Assembly: GCF_042100115.1 (NCBI RefSeq)
Contig: NC_091276.1
Span: forward strand, 1-64,000
DNA: 64,000 bases
Direction of reading: 5' to 3'
From: Alternaria dauci
Lineage: Eukaryota > Ascomycota > Dothideomycetes > Pleosporales > Pleosporaceae
The notes under the pieces were generated by a model. The model searched no databases. It was not told where the DNA came from and was given only the letters and a program-made list of their open reading frames with translations. Below, piece by piece: positions 41,514 to 52,918 of this stretch. The position numbers and the translations under genes were made by a program. Positions within the stretch are counted from its first letter, which is position 1. Each line of letters opens with the position of its first letter.

Positions 41514-42194
41514 TCACCGGATAGCCTCGCCTAACCCAACTAGACTCCAGAACGGAGTTGTCGTTACCCTAAGACCTATCGCTGAACAGTCCATGCGCTG
41601 TCTGGTCGCGCCAGACCGCGGCAGAGGTATACTTCGTGAGGTAGTCGGCGAAATTGTTGACATAAGAGTCGTTAGTTCGCTTTCCGATATACCAGGTAGC
41701 GTTCCGCACTGCGGTTGCATCCGCGAGACTTCCAAAGGCAGGATTGGGAACGGGCATCTTTGCGGCGAGTTCATCGGTAACGATGTCAGTCCACGTCCTT
41801 GTACTGGGGCCGAAAGACGTTTTGAATTTTTGCAGACTGTGCAGAAACGGCGTTCGCGCGTTATGATGGGCGATTCAATTGAACATATGTAGGCAGGTCT
41901 GTTCATCGCGTAAAAACCAGTACTGCGCCATACCTGACCGGTACGCGGGTACAACTCGCTCATCATAACTCCACTGTAGGATACATTGTTTGGATCACTA
42001 TCATGAAACAGCTCGTAGGTAGGGTCATTAGAACTTGTCGAATATGAACCAGAGCCTATACTTGAAGGACTTGTTGCTGGAATGCAGTACCAATCGAGGT
42101 AATGACCGATGCCGTACTGGCCATTGCCTAAAGGACCTCCCGGACTGCAACGTGAGTACGCCCTGGGACCCAGGAAGTCTACTTTGGTTCGCAT
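41514..42194 (-). pseudogene. Remnant of an unidentified gene
   Basis: A 226-codon minus frame reads GIGHYLDWYCIPATSPS and SSNDPTYELFHDSDPNNVSY, which looks like real protein. After about 41,760 a second frame looks more natural (AVRNATWYIGKRTNDSYVNN and onward), with Asn-glycosylation-like sites. A secreted enzyme broken by at least one frameshift or unresolved intron is likely. I do not recognise the family. Confidence 0.4.
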
Positions 42195-43275
42195 GTTGTT
42201 TAGCCAAGCTCAGAAAAGAACCCTAGTTGATCACGAGCATTGAGCCCTCGGTCACCAAAATCATTTACTTGCGCACTTCCTCCATCGTCTCTGCACCGAA
42301 CCAAGCTTCGATGGCTACTTGATGTATCTTACGCAAGATCTTGTGGCTGAAGGAGGAATCGGCATAGTGTTGCGCACGCGCTATGCTCGCATCGCGTAAG
42401 ATCGCGGAGGTGGAGGCGCTCGTTTGTTGAGAAGTGTGACTAGGAATGACGACAAGGAAGAGACCTAAACAAGCTCGGCGTAAGGCACTCCGAGCAGAGC
42501 CAAAGTGCAAGAAACAGACCAATTTTTCTGGGAGGAATAACGCTGCAGGAACGGGAATTCGCGCCGCGGGTTTGCGATGTCGTCATCGCACGTGGGCCGA
42601 GGAGGTCGAGCTATATGTCAGGTGCAGCTTCTCTTCTGATGGCGAAGAGCGCACTAGGGGATGGCTGAGTTAGAAGCACGTGCATATGTACACCGGTACG
42701 AGGTGCATACGTTGTTCTTGTAAGTGGATTCGAGAGTGTCTATCCTTAGACAGCGATGACGTGCTCGCGCGGATGACGTGACTGCGATGACTACGCAGAT
42801 ATCAAAGCCCGTGACCAGATACTATGGAAGCCTTGTGAGAGTCTGAATATTGCGGGTGGTGAAGCTATGGTACATGCAACTCAAAGCGTTCATCAGAGAG
42901 TAGTACAACCTGCGACCAGAATCTTGCCTAGCTTTCAAAAGGGTGAATGATACGTTCTATCTCGCTACCAGAGTTACTACCACTAAGCCCACGTTCCATC
43001 ATCTACTACAAGATGTTCTCAGCACACACTCGCTGCATGCGGACTGTCAACCCTCGAAAGCACTTTAACACCCTCCTTCGCCACCTTTCTCAGCTCTGAT
43101 TGCACCTTCTAAATAATCTTTTCAGTTGTTTGCGGACAGTTTGAACATAAAACAACGCAGCGGCGTGAAGCTGCTTTCGTCTTGATTCGCAATGCCTTTT
43201 CGTGACCACCCAACTGCGAGCGCAGAACCTGGTATCGCATTTTGGTAGTTCGATACATATGGATCTTACCTCACT
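42195..43275. other. Intergenic, no gene seen
   Basis: Several short frames on both strands, none with a recognisable domain. It marks the left border of the candidate metabolite cluster. Confidence 0.4.
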
Positions 43276-45198
43276 CTAGAACCAAGACTTTGGTGGCTCC
43301 GTCCCCTTCAACTTCCGGTACAAGAAATCCCTTGTCCTTCGCAACGCATATGGGTTCGAGGTTGCAACCCCATGCCCGCCTCCTGGTATGACCACCAAAT
43401 CGAAGTCTTTGTCCGCTTGAGTGAGCGCGTTGACAACCTGCATTGTGCTTGCCGGGTCCACATTCGTGTCCAGCTCTCCAACGGTGAGTAGGAGACTGCC
43501 TTGCAGCTCTCTTGCATTGACGACATTAGAGTTCTCCTCGTAACTCTGGTCGACTGGATACCCCATCCATGCCTCGTTCCACCACAACTTGTCCATGCGG
43601 TTATCATGGCATCCACAGTCTGCCGCAGCGACGCTATAGAAATCGTTATGAAAGAGAAGAGCGCCCATAGCATTTTGACCGCCAGCAGAGCCTCCATATA
43701 TTCCGACACGGCTGATATCCATCCAAGGACGAGTCGAAGCTGCTGCTTTCATCCATGCGATGCGATCGGGGAAACCTGCATCTTTGAGATTCTTGTGGCA
43801 GACATCATGGAAAGCCTTAGAGCGCCAGTTGGTGCCCATGCCGTCGATGAGGACAACAACAAAACCCTGATTTGCGAGCCGGTGGGCTTCGTCGTGGCTC
43901 ATATATGCTTTCGGTACAAAGAAGTCATGTGGTCCAGCGTAGATCTTCTCGATAATGGGGTACTCTGTGCTGTTATCCATCTCGTAAGGGCGGAAAATAA
44001 GGCCGTAGATCAAGGTGGAGTTATCTCTGCCTGGCGCTGCGAAGCGCTCGGGAACGGGCCAGAGAACATAGTCGAGATTGCCTTCGTACATATCGGCCGT
44101 CTTATTTCCAGTCTCGGCGTCACGCCTGACGGTCTTCTCGGCCATGTCCATGCGAGACCATGTATCCGTAAAGGTCGATCTATCGTCGCTAAACTGCCAG
44201 GAATGGTCTCCATCGCCTTCAGTCAGGATCTTGAAGTCTGAGCCATCAAAACTCACTCGCGCTAGGTGCGCGTAATAGGGATCCTGGCCGGACACGGCGC
44301 CAAAAACCTTAATCCAGATTTGCCGCTTCGCCTCGTCGATGTAGTCCACAGAACGCACAACCCATTCTCCTTTCGTGATCTGGTTCTTCATTTTCCCGCT
44401 TCCCAGATCGTAGAGATATAGATGGTTCCAACCGTCGCGCTCACTAGCCCAGATCAATTCGCTCGAGTTCGACCTCTGCACAACCCGATGGTAGAGCTTT
44501 TGCGAATAATCAACAAAAGTATCGCTCTTTTCCTCGACTATGCTGCGCACGTGTCCGCTGGTACTCAAGCCGATGATACGCACAACTTGATGTCCCCGCT
44601 GATTATAGATGAAGCGGAATTCGGTGCCTTCCGTGTTCCACCCACCGTTCAGTGAGTAGATCTGGTATGGGTTCTCGAACAATGTTCCGTCCGTGGAAAC
44701 CTCGCGTTTATTCGTCAAGTCGAACATCCGGGGCCGATCAATGGTCACATTGTCACCAGCCTTCAAGTACTGGAATTGGTGCAGACGGGGTTGCAGCTGA
44801 TCGTAAGGGCTCGACTCCACTTCGTACACGGTATGGTCCTGAGCAGGTGTGGATTGGAATACGACGACAAATCCATTGTCTGGTGAGGGGTACGTTGTGT
44901 TGCTGAAGGGACTGTGTTCTGTTCCTGTTGTTGATATCTGAACCTCTTGCCCATTCGCATCCCGATGCCAGACGTTGTTGTTTCTGAAGAAGATGGGTGA
45001 ATCCTCGGTCGAATTACTCTGGCGTTTGGAAAAGCTTCCGAAATTTTCGTTAGGTATATCTTGCGGCTGAAGCGAAGGCTTGATCGCACGTTCGGAACGC
45101 AGGTCATCTTGCGAAGCAGAGATGTGGGGTACAGATATCAATAATAAAGAAAATGCAAGATGCATGTAGCGAATGTAGGTTTGCACAATAGAATGCAT
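43276..45198 (-). CDS. Secreted S9 serine peptidase (DPP IV/prolyl oligopeptidase type)
   Basis: ATG at 45198 gives 640 aa; the frame is open 13 codons further but without ATG. Residues 1-30 (HLAFSLLLISVPHISAS) form a signal peptide. An N-terminal beta-propeller-like part has Trp/Tyr-rich repeats (ELIWASERDGWNHLYLYD) and many N-glycosylation sites. The C-terminal alpha/beta hydrolase domain carries IYGGSAGGQNAMG (nucleophile Ser in GGSAGG), GELDTNVDP (catalytic Asp) and IPGGGHGVA (catalytic His), the order of the S9 family. The usual GWSYGG nucleophile elbow is GGSAGG here, so it may not have standard DPP IV specificity. It lies beside the isocyanide synthase gene; whether it belongs to that cluster is uncertain. 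Confidence 0.87.
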   Translation of the reverse strand: MHSIVQTYIRYMHLAFSLLLISVPHISASQDDLRSERAIKPSLQPQDIPNENFGSFSKRQSNSTEDSPIFFRNNNVWHRDANGQEVQISTTGTEHSPFSNTTYPSPDNGFVVVFQSTPAQDHTVYEVESSPYDQLQPRLHQFQYLKAGDNVTIDRPRMFDLTNKREVSTDGTLFENPYQIYSLNGGWNTEGTEFRFIYNQRGHQVVRIIGLSTSGHVRSIVEEKSDTFVDYSQKLYHRVVQRSNSSELIWASERDGWNHLYLYDLGSGKMKNQITKGEWVVRSVDYIDEAKRQIWIKVFGAVSGQDPYYAHLARVSFDGSDFKILTEGDGDHSWQFSDDRSTFTDTWSRMDMAEKTVRRDAETGNKTADMYEGNLDYVLWPVPERFAAPGRDNSTLIYGLIFRPYEMDNSTEYPIIEKIYAGPHDFFVPKAYMSHDEAHRLANQGFVVVLIDGMGTNWRSKAFHDVCHKNLKDAGFPDRIAWMKAAASTRPWMDISRVGIYGGSAGGQNAMGALLFHNDFYSVAAADCGCHDNRMDKLWWNEAWMGYPVDQSYEENSNVVNARELQGSLLLTVGELDTNVDPASTMQVVNALTQADKDFDLVVIPGGGHGVATSNPYALRRTRDFLYRKLKGTEPPKSWF

Positions 45199-45453
45199 AT
45201 TAACGAATGTGGGTGCGTGAAGCGATTGTGTCTTCAATAGCTATAATATAGCCTTAAAAAAGCACACTAATTAAGGAAGAAGTGTTAGGAAATAATCAAA
45301 TACTTATAACAAATGCGCGACCCATAAAAGTCCCCGTTAATCTTACGTTACGAGGTATCTCGTGTACTTAGTCTGTGCTAGACGAGGATTCGAAGAGTTT
45401 AATTATAGTGCCCGTGCAGCTAACATCTGTGCGCACCTTGTAAAGTAGTTTAC

Positions 45454-47406
45454 TTAATCAAAGTGAATACGCCGTAATTCTCGATCAACGCCTGCTTCAA
45501 ACGAACTCCTAGTGTGCATCATCGAAATGTTGTCATTGACGACCAAATCGCCTTCATGCCATGAATGCCAATAGCAAACGCGTCGATCATGTAGCAGTAG
45601 CTCCAAAGCATCGCAGACGCTCTGATCGCCCTGCTCAATCTTAACATATGTAGGATCGAATCGCGTCTTCTTTTGAGGCCAGCGCTCGTGGAACCTTAGG
45701 CAAGGCCGGCCCGTGGAAGGGTGACTAGTAATGAGCGGCATTCCTCGGATGATTGATTGGTCGAACGAGGGTGTTGAGACCGACCAAGTAAGAGACTCCA
45801 ATTGACTCAAGGGCCGATCTTCAGGTAAATGCTGTAGGAGCAACTTCGAGCTCGAGAACAGGGTGTGGCCGGTGTTCTTAGGACTAGGAGTTACCGCAGC
45901 AAAGAACTGGAAATGTGGAGGCACCGGAACGAGGTGCTCGCTTCCATCCTCTTGTATCTCTTTTGTCGTTTTGAACAAACCATCGAAGTGGAAGGGCATC
46001 CATTCTTTGCTTAGCACGTTGTTCAGTCCCTCGCTCTCTTCCCCATGGTCTTTGACTTCCAAGACAAGTCCAAACTTCCACGGTGTGGGCACTCCGAGCT
46101 CGTGAGCCTTGGCGACGAATTTGTCGCGATTCCTGGTGTGCGTGAAACCACGAAGCACGACAGGCGAATTTTGAACGGCGAGTTCGCGGACCTTTTTTGC
46201 TTCAATGTTGCCGATCGAACGGCACTTTGAGCCCTGTGCTGGTCGGATCATGATCCCACATGGATACATGGGCTCGAAGGTTACTGGTACCGCCCAATCG
46301 TAGAGGTGTGATCGTTCTCGAAAATAAGACGGCCGGCCATCTTCGTATACCAGCTCCATGTCACTCATCTTTTCGAACTCCTCGCGATGACCAGCGATGA
46401 GGGTACCGTCCAATTTGAACGCAACAGTGTTATGCCAGGGTGTCATGTTCTTCTCAAGCGGTAAGACGTTGAGTGATACCTTGTCTTCACAAGTGGAAGG
46501 GTGGATTGATAATCTCACGTGGTCGTGGAAGTTCTCGCGCATTGCTCTCGCGAACGCATCTCCACGCTTCATCATGGTCTTGGCAATCTTCTCGACACCT
46601 CGCTTAAATCTGCTTTTCGATCGCTCCTCGCAAATGGGATACGTGGCTGCCAAGTCTAGCTCGAGAAAGTGGAGATATGCACCGTGTGTTAGCTGCTTGT
46701 TCTCATTAAAAACCCCATGTGGCTCGTCGTGGGTATTATCCCAGTTGTGGCTTCCATAGCGATTCATGAGAGTAAGGCGGATAGAAGATGCTGCGGCAGC
46801 GTACGCCATGCCATCGGTCTCTTCATGTAGGTTTGGGACGGCAAGCAGATCTTTGACGGGTGCAAACTCGATGTGTGAATAGCCACGAGCTTTGGTGAGT
46901 GCGCGAAGCCCTTGGCCGTACATCCAAACCGTGTTATCAGGTACGCCCAAAAGGTCTGCCAAAGTTAGTGCCGAATACATCTTCTACGTCGCCTACTAGT
47001 ACTTACCGTTGTACACTATTCCATCCGAAACAATAACGAGTACCGCACCAGGTGGGTAGATATCCTCAATGGCGGCGCAGAGCCCGTTGAGGTGCGCCAG
47101 TGCGACATCTTCAGCTTTGTCCGGCAACGTCCCCAATACCTTTGCTGCGCTGTTGGGGCTCTTGAAAGGAAATGCCGGCATAGCCATGCGGATTGCCCTC
47201 TTCATTTTTACGAAGTGATAGATTTGGCCGAAGAACTTGATTCCACCCTCGTCGCTATGATCAGAAGCATTCTTGGGTACAGGACTTCTGTATCGAAGGA
47301 TAGTATCAAGGATGTGTTGAGACATCTCCATTTCTCCTGCGTGTAGGCTTGTGGTGGATCTGCCATTGAAGATTGGAGGTGTTTGGGTTCCAACAAGCGA
47401 CGGCAT
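45454..47406 (-). CDS. Isocyanide synthase fused to TauD-type dioxygenase
   Basis: Two exons, 47406-47007 and 46955-45454, with a 51-nt intron (GTAAGT ... CACTAAC ... GGCAG), giving 633 aa. The N-terminal ~320 residues are of the Dit1/PvcA isocyanide synthase family: ILRYRSPVPKN, FPFKSPNSAAKVLGTLPDKA, and SDGIVYNDLLGVPD restored across the intron. These enzymes turn an amino-acid amine (often Tyr or Trp) into an isonitrile using ribulose 5-phosphate. The C-terminal ~300 residues are a TauD/TfdA Fe(II)/2-oxoglutarate dioxygenase with the iron ligands FHFD (near 456) and MMHTR (near 612). The fusion is a known fungal architecture. It is divergent from an MFS gene and followed by two oxygenase genes, which suggests a biosynthetic cluster. 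Substrate and product are unknown. Confidence 0.9.
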
Positions 47407-47996
47407 CTTGGTTGTGGTCTTGGATAGAGGTGGGTGGCAGAAACAAACAAAAGGATTTTTCGTTGATGGGTGGAATTCTGCGCAGATGGCAAGCTTTTTG
47501 AGATGAGCGATTTCGAAACGCAGTTGTACACTTAAAAGATGCGACGTTCAAGCGGCTATCTATGCTAAACAATGTTCCACTCTAACATGCTTTATACTAG
47601 TATCTCGAGATAGAAGAGTCTCTAGTGCTATGATTGCGCACACCTACAGACGAGGCTAGTGTGTAACCTTCCTCCTCGAATCCCAAAGCCGCCGTATAAT
47701 TACCGAAACTTGCGCGATAAACTTTCCCTACCTCGAAACGGTCCTTTAGCATCTCTACGTTCCGGACAAGACAAGTGTGGCCAAGACGTTAATCTTTGAT
47801 ACCTGAAGGCTGTTCTGGATTTGAATTTATAGCAGTAGTGAAGTTAGTCCTAAGCATCCTACTCCACTGTACTACATCATTACAATTTTCGCGATCGTAC
47901 AACGATTCTGAGCCTAGTTCACCAACGACCGACTCGGCAGCACTTCAAACTGACATAGTAACACGCGTGAATACACGAAGAACTCTTGACCTAGCT
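47407..47996. promoter_or_regulatory. Divergent promoter region, isocyanide synthase / MFS
   Basis: 590 bp between the two divergent start codons. No specific site was identified with confidence. The + frame is open upstream of 47997 but without ATG. Confidence 0.45.
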
Positions 47997-49331
47997 ATGG
48001 CAGTCAGAATGAAGGTGAATATTGGTGATACTTCACCTCAGAGTGTCGCTGCCACTCGGAGTATCATACCAGGGATCCAGGTCATCTCGGGCTTCTTCCT
48101 CATGTTCAACTCATGGTAAGCCTCCTGTATTTTTTGCGTCCTCTGCTAACGAACAACGAACAGGGGTCTTATCAACGCGTTCGGCGCGTTCCAGGAGTAC
48201 TATGCCTCATTCGATCCCCCACTCTCAACTGCGTCCTCCATCTCTTGGATTGGCACTCTGCAGACTTTCCTCCTGTTGGCGAGTGGGTCTGCCACCGGAT
48301 CCCTCGTTGATGGAGGCCATGCCCAAACTATGGCTTTCGTTGGCTGCACCCTGATCACCCTTGGGTTGATTTTCTCCTCATTCAGTGGGGAATTCAGCGA
48401 TTCCCAGTCTCCCGTGTACTACCAGGTTCTATTGTCGCAAGGGATTCTGTCTGGCCTGGGCATGAGTCTTCTCCTGGTTCCATCGACAGCGGTCGTGTCT
48501 ACGTACTTCACGCACAACCGTGCATTAGCCATCGGGCTCGCAGGAACGGGCGCATCCGTTGGAGGTATCATTTACCCAATCCTCACACGCCGCCTTCTGG
48601 TGAGCATTGGATTCAGCTGGTCGATGCGGGCAGTTGCGCTTGTTGTATTGGTCACTACAAGCATCGGTGGTGCCCTTTTGTGTCAACGTGCTGAGCTAAC
48701 GCAGAACCCGGCCAAACGAACGCTTTACGAATTACGATGTCTCAGAGAACCCGTGTACGCACTTTTTGTTGCAGGCATCTTCTTCTCTTTCGCTGGAGTC
48801 TACATTCCCTACTTCTACATCGGCGCCTGGGTCAATGACACTGGATTTCCACTGCATGGTATGGACACGTATTACCTGGTCAGCATCATCAATGCCGGCG
48901 GGTTGGTCGGCCGTTTATTGCCTAGTCTTTTGGCCGACAATTTGAGGTCCGGCCCCTTACTCGCTCAAGCACTTGCGGCTATTGCTTGTGGCACGCTAGC
49001 ATTGGTCTGGACACGAATCAAAACGTCCTTCGCAGGATTGATCATCTGGCTCGTCGCATACGGGTTTCTGAGTGGCACTATCATCAGCCTAATTCCGGCT
49101 AGTGCAGTAACACTAACAGACGATCTGAGCAGGCTTGGGGGTAGACTGGGAGTAGTCTTCGGTGGAAATGCCCTTGCTAGTTTGATAGGAAACCCTGTTG
49201 CTGGTGCGATTTTGCGGAGTAACAACTCAGCTTGGACCAGTCTTGGGATTTACTGTGGTGTGTTCAACTTTGTGGGTGGTTGTGTCCTGGCTGCGTGCTG
49301 GGCGTTGGATATTCGTAGTAAGGCCAGATAG
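47997..49331 (+). CDS. MFS transporter (monocarboxylate-porter type)
   Basis: Exons 47997-48115 and 48164-49331, intron of 48 nt (GTAAGC ... GCTAACG ... ACAG), giving 428 aa. The start is the first in-frame ATG; an upstream exon is possible because the usual DGG-AW motif before the first membrane helix is not clear. About 12 hydrophobic segments are visible. GFFLMFNSWGLINAFGAFQ, then SSISWIGTLQTFLLL and the helix 5-like stretch GLAGTGASVGGIIYPILTRR, match the fungal monocarboxylate-permease-like branch of the major facilitator superfamily. Likely plasma-membrane export or uptake of a small organic acid or cluster product; the substrate is inferred only from the neighbourhood. Confidence 0.85.
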
Positions 49332-50109
49332 CGAGAGGTGCAGAGAGATGACACAAGCGTGCTTTGGTCATTGGAATAGTCGTTATGTTTGGCTGTATCT
49401 TTTGCGCATTGCGGTGGAGATTTGCCTGTAGCCGTGTTAAGGGGCAAGAATAGGTCTCGGATAATGTACGGACCTAGCTATTTTCACAAATACAATCCTT
49501 GATAGGAAGAAGATGTTTCGCTTGCCGGATAACATGTAATACAAAGCTTGGGACAAGGCACAGATAGGTAACGGAGTTCCCCTGTATAAGGAGTCTGCTG
49601 CTAGTGAGATTCGATCCGGACCGAAACGCAATTCTACCAGCAGCAGACCTGCCCTACGATTAGTACGAGGAAATCGTGAAGTACAGGTCACCTGCTCTTC
49701 GTTCTAGATTCTTGGCGCATTTAGCGGCCTTTTTTAATACATCTCAGCTGAACGTGACTACTTTCTTACTTAGGAAATTCCGGCCTTTTGCGTAATAACA
49801 GGGCTGGCCGTCTCGGATAAGTTGCATACGTTTCTGCTTCTCTAGTAATATGCCCGAATGGGTTACTTAGCCCTTAGTCATAGCTGTTGCTTACAACCGC
49901 GAGCGGACAAGTAACGGAACAAGCCTAGCGTAATGTAATATCAAAGTCTATTTTCGCTTTTGCGGAACTCCACTAGTTGCGATCCATTGTCTTGTCGCAA
50001 GTCAATATATTTACAAGTATATACAACTGTCAACTTGTCTTCAAACGTTTGTATTCATCGCGCGCAACTTATAGCAAACTCTTCGCAATATTACATCTAT
50101 TGATACAGC
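49332..50109. other. Intergenic, no gene seen
   Basis: 3' flank of the MFS gene and promoter of the hydroxylase gene. No repeats or genes recognised. Confidence 0.45.
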
Positions 50110-52027
50110 ATGGCTGTGCCCGAAAAATCATTTGACAATGGGAACGAACGCAGCAACTTCGAGACTGTGACAAGATGCGAAGAAGAGGTTGATTTACTTA
50201 TTGTTGGCGGTAAGTTCCCCCGAACTTCTATGCTTCCGTCTATCTCTTTGCCCAAGTTTATGTGTAAGCACGATCACGTATTAACGCTGCCGCAGCCGGC
50301 CCGACAGGTCTATTTTCTGCTCTTCTTGCGCGGCAACTTGGTCTTGATGTTTGCATCCTAGATGCGAAGTCAGGACCACTGCAGATGGGTGGCGCTGACG
50401 CAATCACTGCACGTTCACAACAGTATCTTGAAGTTGCTAGCAATTTTGTACGCGACTCAAACAAAGATTCAAGGATACTAGGAGAGTTGTTGAACAAGGG
50501 TGTGAAGTGCAACAGTAAGTCTCCTCTACTGCTTTGGACAATAGGCATTGTCGATTGATTGATCCTCAGCAAGCTCCATCTATGCGGGTGGCGAGTTCAC
50601 ATCTCGTCAAAGTCATTGGTGGAACGGCATCCCACATACATTCTACAACAATTTGTTGATGATTGGCCAGCCTTTCATCGAGCGACTTTTCGTTTCGCAC
50701 CTTGATATACCAGTCAATTACTCAGAACCTGCGCTCTCCTTCTCCCATTCCATCGCACCGCTGCAAGTTACAGTGCAGACACCGAAACGAACAATCAAGG
50801 CGAAATACTGCTTGGCTGCTGATGGAGCGCGAAGCTTTATGAGGGGCGAGCTAAGAATTGGCTGGGAAGGTACGAAGCCTAACATGGTTTGGGCAGTACT
50901 GGATTGTTGGATCGATACCACGTTCCCTATCTGCAGAGAGATTGTGACTTTGGAGTCTGATGGCGAATCTCGGATGGCATGGATCCCACGGTAAGCATAC
51001 GAGACATGGTTTTCAAGAACTTCGCTTATTGATGACCCCATAGAGAGAGAGGCATGCAGAGGTTTTACGTGTTGCTTGACGGGGAAGTCACGCTGGAAAA
51101 GACACAGGCCTCAGTTCGACGACACATGGCTCCACACGCGGTTGACTTTACGCACATTGAGTGGTTCAGCAAATTTGAGGGTAGGTTATGTTTCCCGGAT
51201 AGAAACTATGTCAGATGAAAGCTAAAGTATGTGCAGTCAAAGAGCGCGTAGCGACCACATTTCTGCATCCGACTCCCCAGGGCCCCTTCATCCTGGCCGG
51301 TGATGCTGCCCATGTCCACTCTGTCAATGGCGGGCAGGGGATGAATACCGGACTTTCCGATGCCTTCAGTTTGATATGGCGCCTATACTTCTCGATCAAA
51401 TGCCCTGGTCTTCCTCTAGACACCCAGAACGCGATAGTCGAGAGCTACGGCCTGGAGCGAAGATCTACTGCCCAAGGCGTTATCGACGTTGCTGCTAAAC
51501 TAGTGCGCACCACAACCACAGAGGCCAAATACTATGTTGATCTCATCGAGCAGAACTCGGGTTTCATCACTGGTATGGGTGTGGCTTACTCGGACATGGG
51601 CTCACCGTTGGTCAAAGAGTCAGCGCAAGGTGTTTTTGAGGCGGGAAAGAGATGTCCAGATCTTTGGCTGCGGGAGCCAGGCTCAGGCGACTCGATCCGA
51701 CTTTATCAGAAAGTTCGCTACGGTCGATACATCCTTCTGATGGCTGGCAAGGCCGCTTCAGTTCAGCTAAAAGAGGGAAGATCTGAGTTCCTGTCGATAA
51801 TCAGGCTGGGGCCACTACGCGCCATGGGTTTCGGCACTGACAGCATAGATGGAAACACCAATGACCAGGGAGATGCGTTGGAAGCATTGAGTTGCTCATG
51901 TATCAAGAAACAAGACAACTATGCAGTGTTGGTAAGGCCGGACTGTTACACCGAATTCGTCGCAGACGTAGAGTCAGTGGTCAAGTACTGCGAAACAAGA
52001 TTACCAGGCCTACTCTTAAGTTCTTAG
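50110..52027 (+). CDS. FAD-dependent aromatic hydroxylase (phenol 2-monooxygenase-like)
   Basis: Five exons, 50110-50209, 50296-50514, 50570-50990, 51044-51180 and 51237-52027, all with standard borders and continuous frame, giving 555 aa. Features of the class A flavoprotein hydroxylases: VDLLIVGGAGPTGLFSALLA (dinucleotide-binding GxGxxG, restored across intron 1), CLAADGARSFMR (DG motif), and ILAGDAAHVHSVNGGQGMNTG (GD motif). The C-terminus has a thioredoxin-like part (GRYILLMAGKAASV, then YAVLVRPDCY) as in phenol hydroxylases. It is expected to hydroxylate an aromatic ring using NAD(P)H and oxygen. Its place between MFS and Baeyer-Villiger genes suggests tailoring in the same pathway. Confidence 0.88.
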
Positions 52028-52918
52028 AAGAGGAGCAGAATCTAGATTACGCAATAGAATCTGGAACTTATCTAATGTCTTTTGTTCGGCGCTGATGGCT
52101 CATGCGTTCTTGTCCGCTCCCAATCATATCTCGGCACAGCTCGCTTTGTATGATTGACGCAGTGCCCAAGCCTAGGCGTCCTGTCCATGACTATGTGATT
52201 GTTGTGTTCTTGTGACAATAAGAAATCCAAAACAGGCACGAAATGATTTTGGCCACGGTGTCTTCAAGCTGGATGCCAATTTACTGATTAGAGATATGTT
52301 CCCGGGATCATCCTTGTCACCCAGGCTGAAGGCTAGATTGGCCATGTCCGTTTGGCAGAGAACGTTATCTCGCTCTCAGAATGCTGGGTTCGGTACATTG
52401 TGCCGTGACATCCCTGGACGGTTGGCCTTACGACCCGTGGTTGTGCTTACGGGGCGTAACAAAACCAAAGCTACCGTTCCCCACAGCACAACCCAATGAT
52501 TGTTGGCAAACTGCCTTCTCGAGAGCCAAAGGCAACGTTACATGTGGGGCGTACCAATAGGACGGCCTGATGGAGTTTATTATAGCGTGCCTTGGACTAC
52601 GAACCATATCACTGGTAAACTAGTTAGTTATATACCAGGCTGAATAATTCGATATCGACATGCTCGTGAAGGGGCGTATGGGGCAACAGGGCGTAGCATT
52701 TAGAAGGCCTCATGAATTAGGATGCCTTATACTGGGCAACCTCGTACTGGTGGATTAATTCACTCTGGTCACGACTTCGGCACGTTGTTGTTGACATGCC
52801 TGTACAGGAGCTCAAAGGGCGGACGGAGCGGAAAAGTCGCCAAGAAATGTGTCTGCAGTATATATTGCAGGTTTTCTCGACAAATGCTCGTCAAAGGTAA
52901 GCTTCCAGTCGACAGAGC
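52028..52918. other. Intergenic, no gene seen
   Basis: No clear gene. It must contain the promoter and possibly a first exon of the Baeyer-Villiger monooxygenase gene, which I could not resolve. Confidence 0.4.
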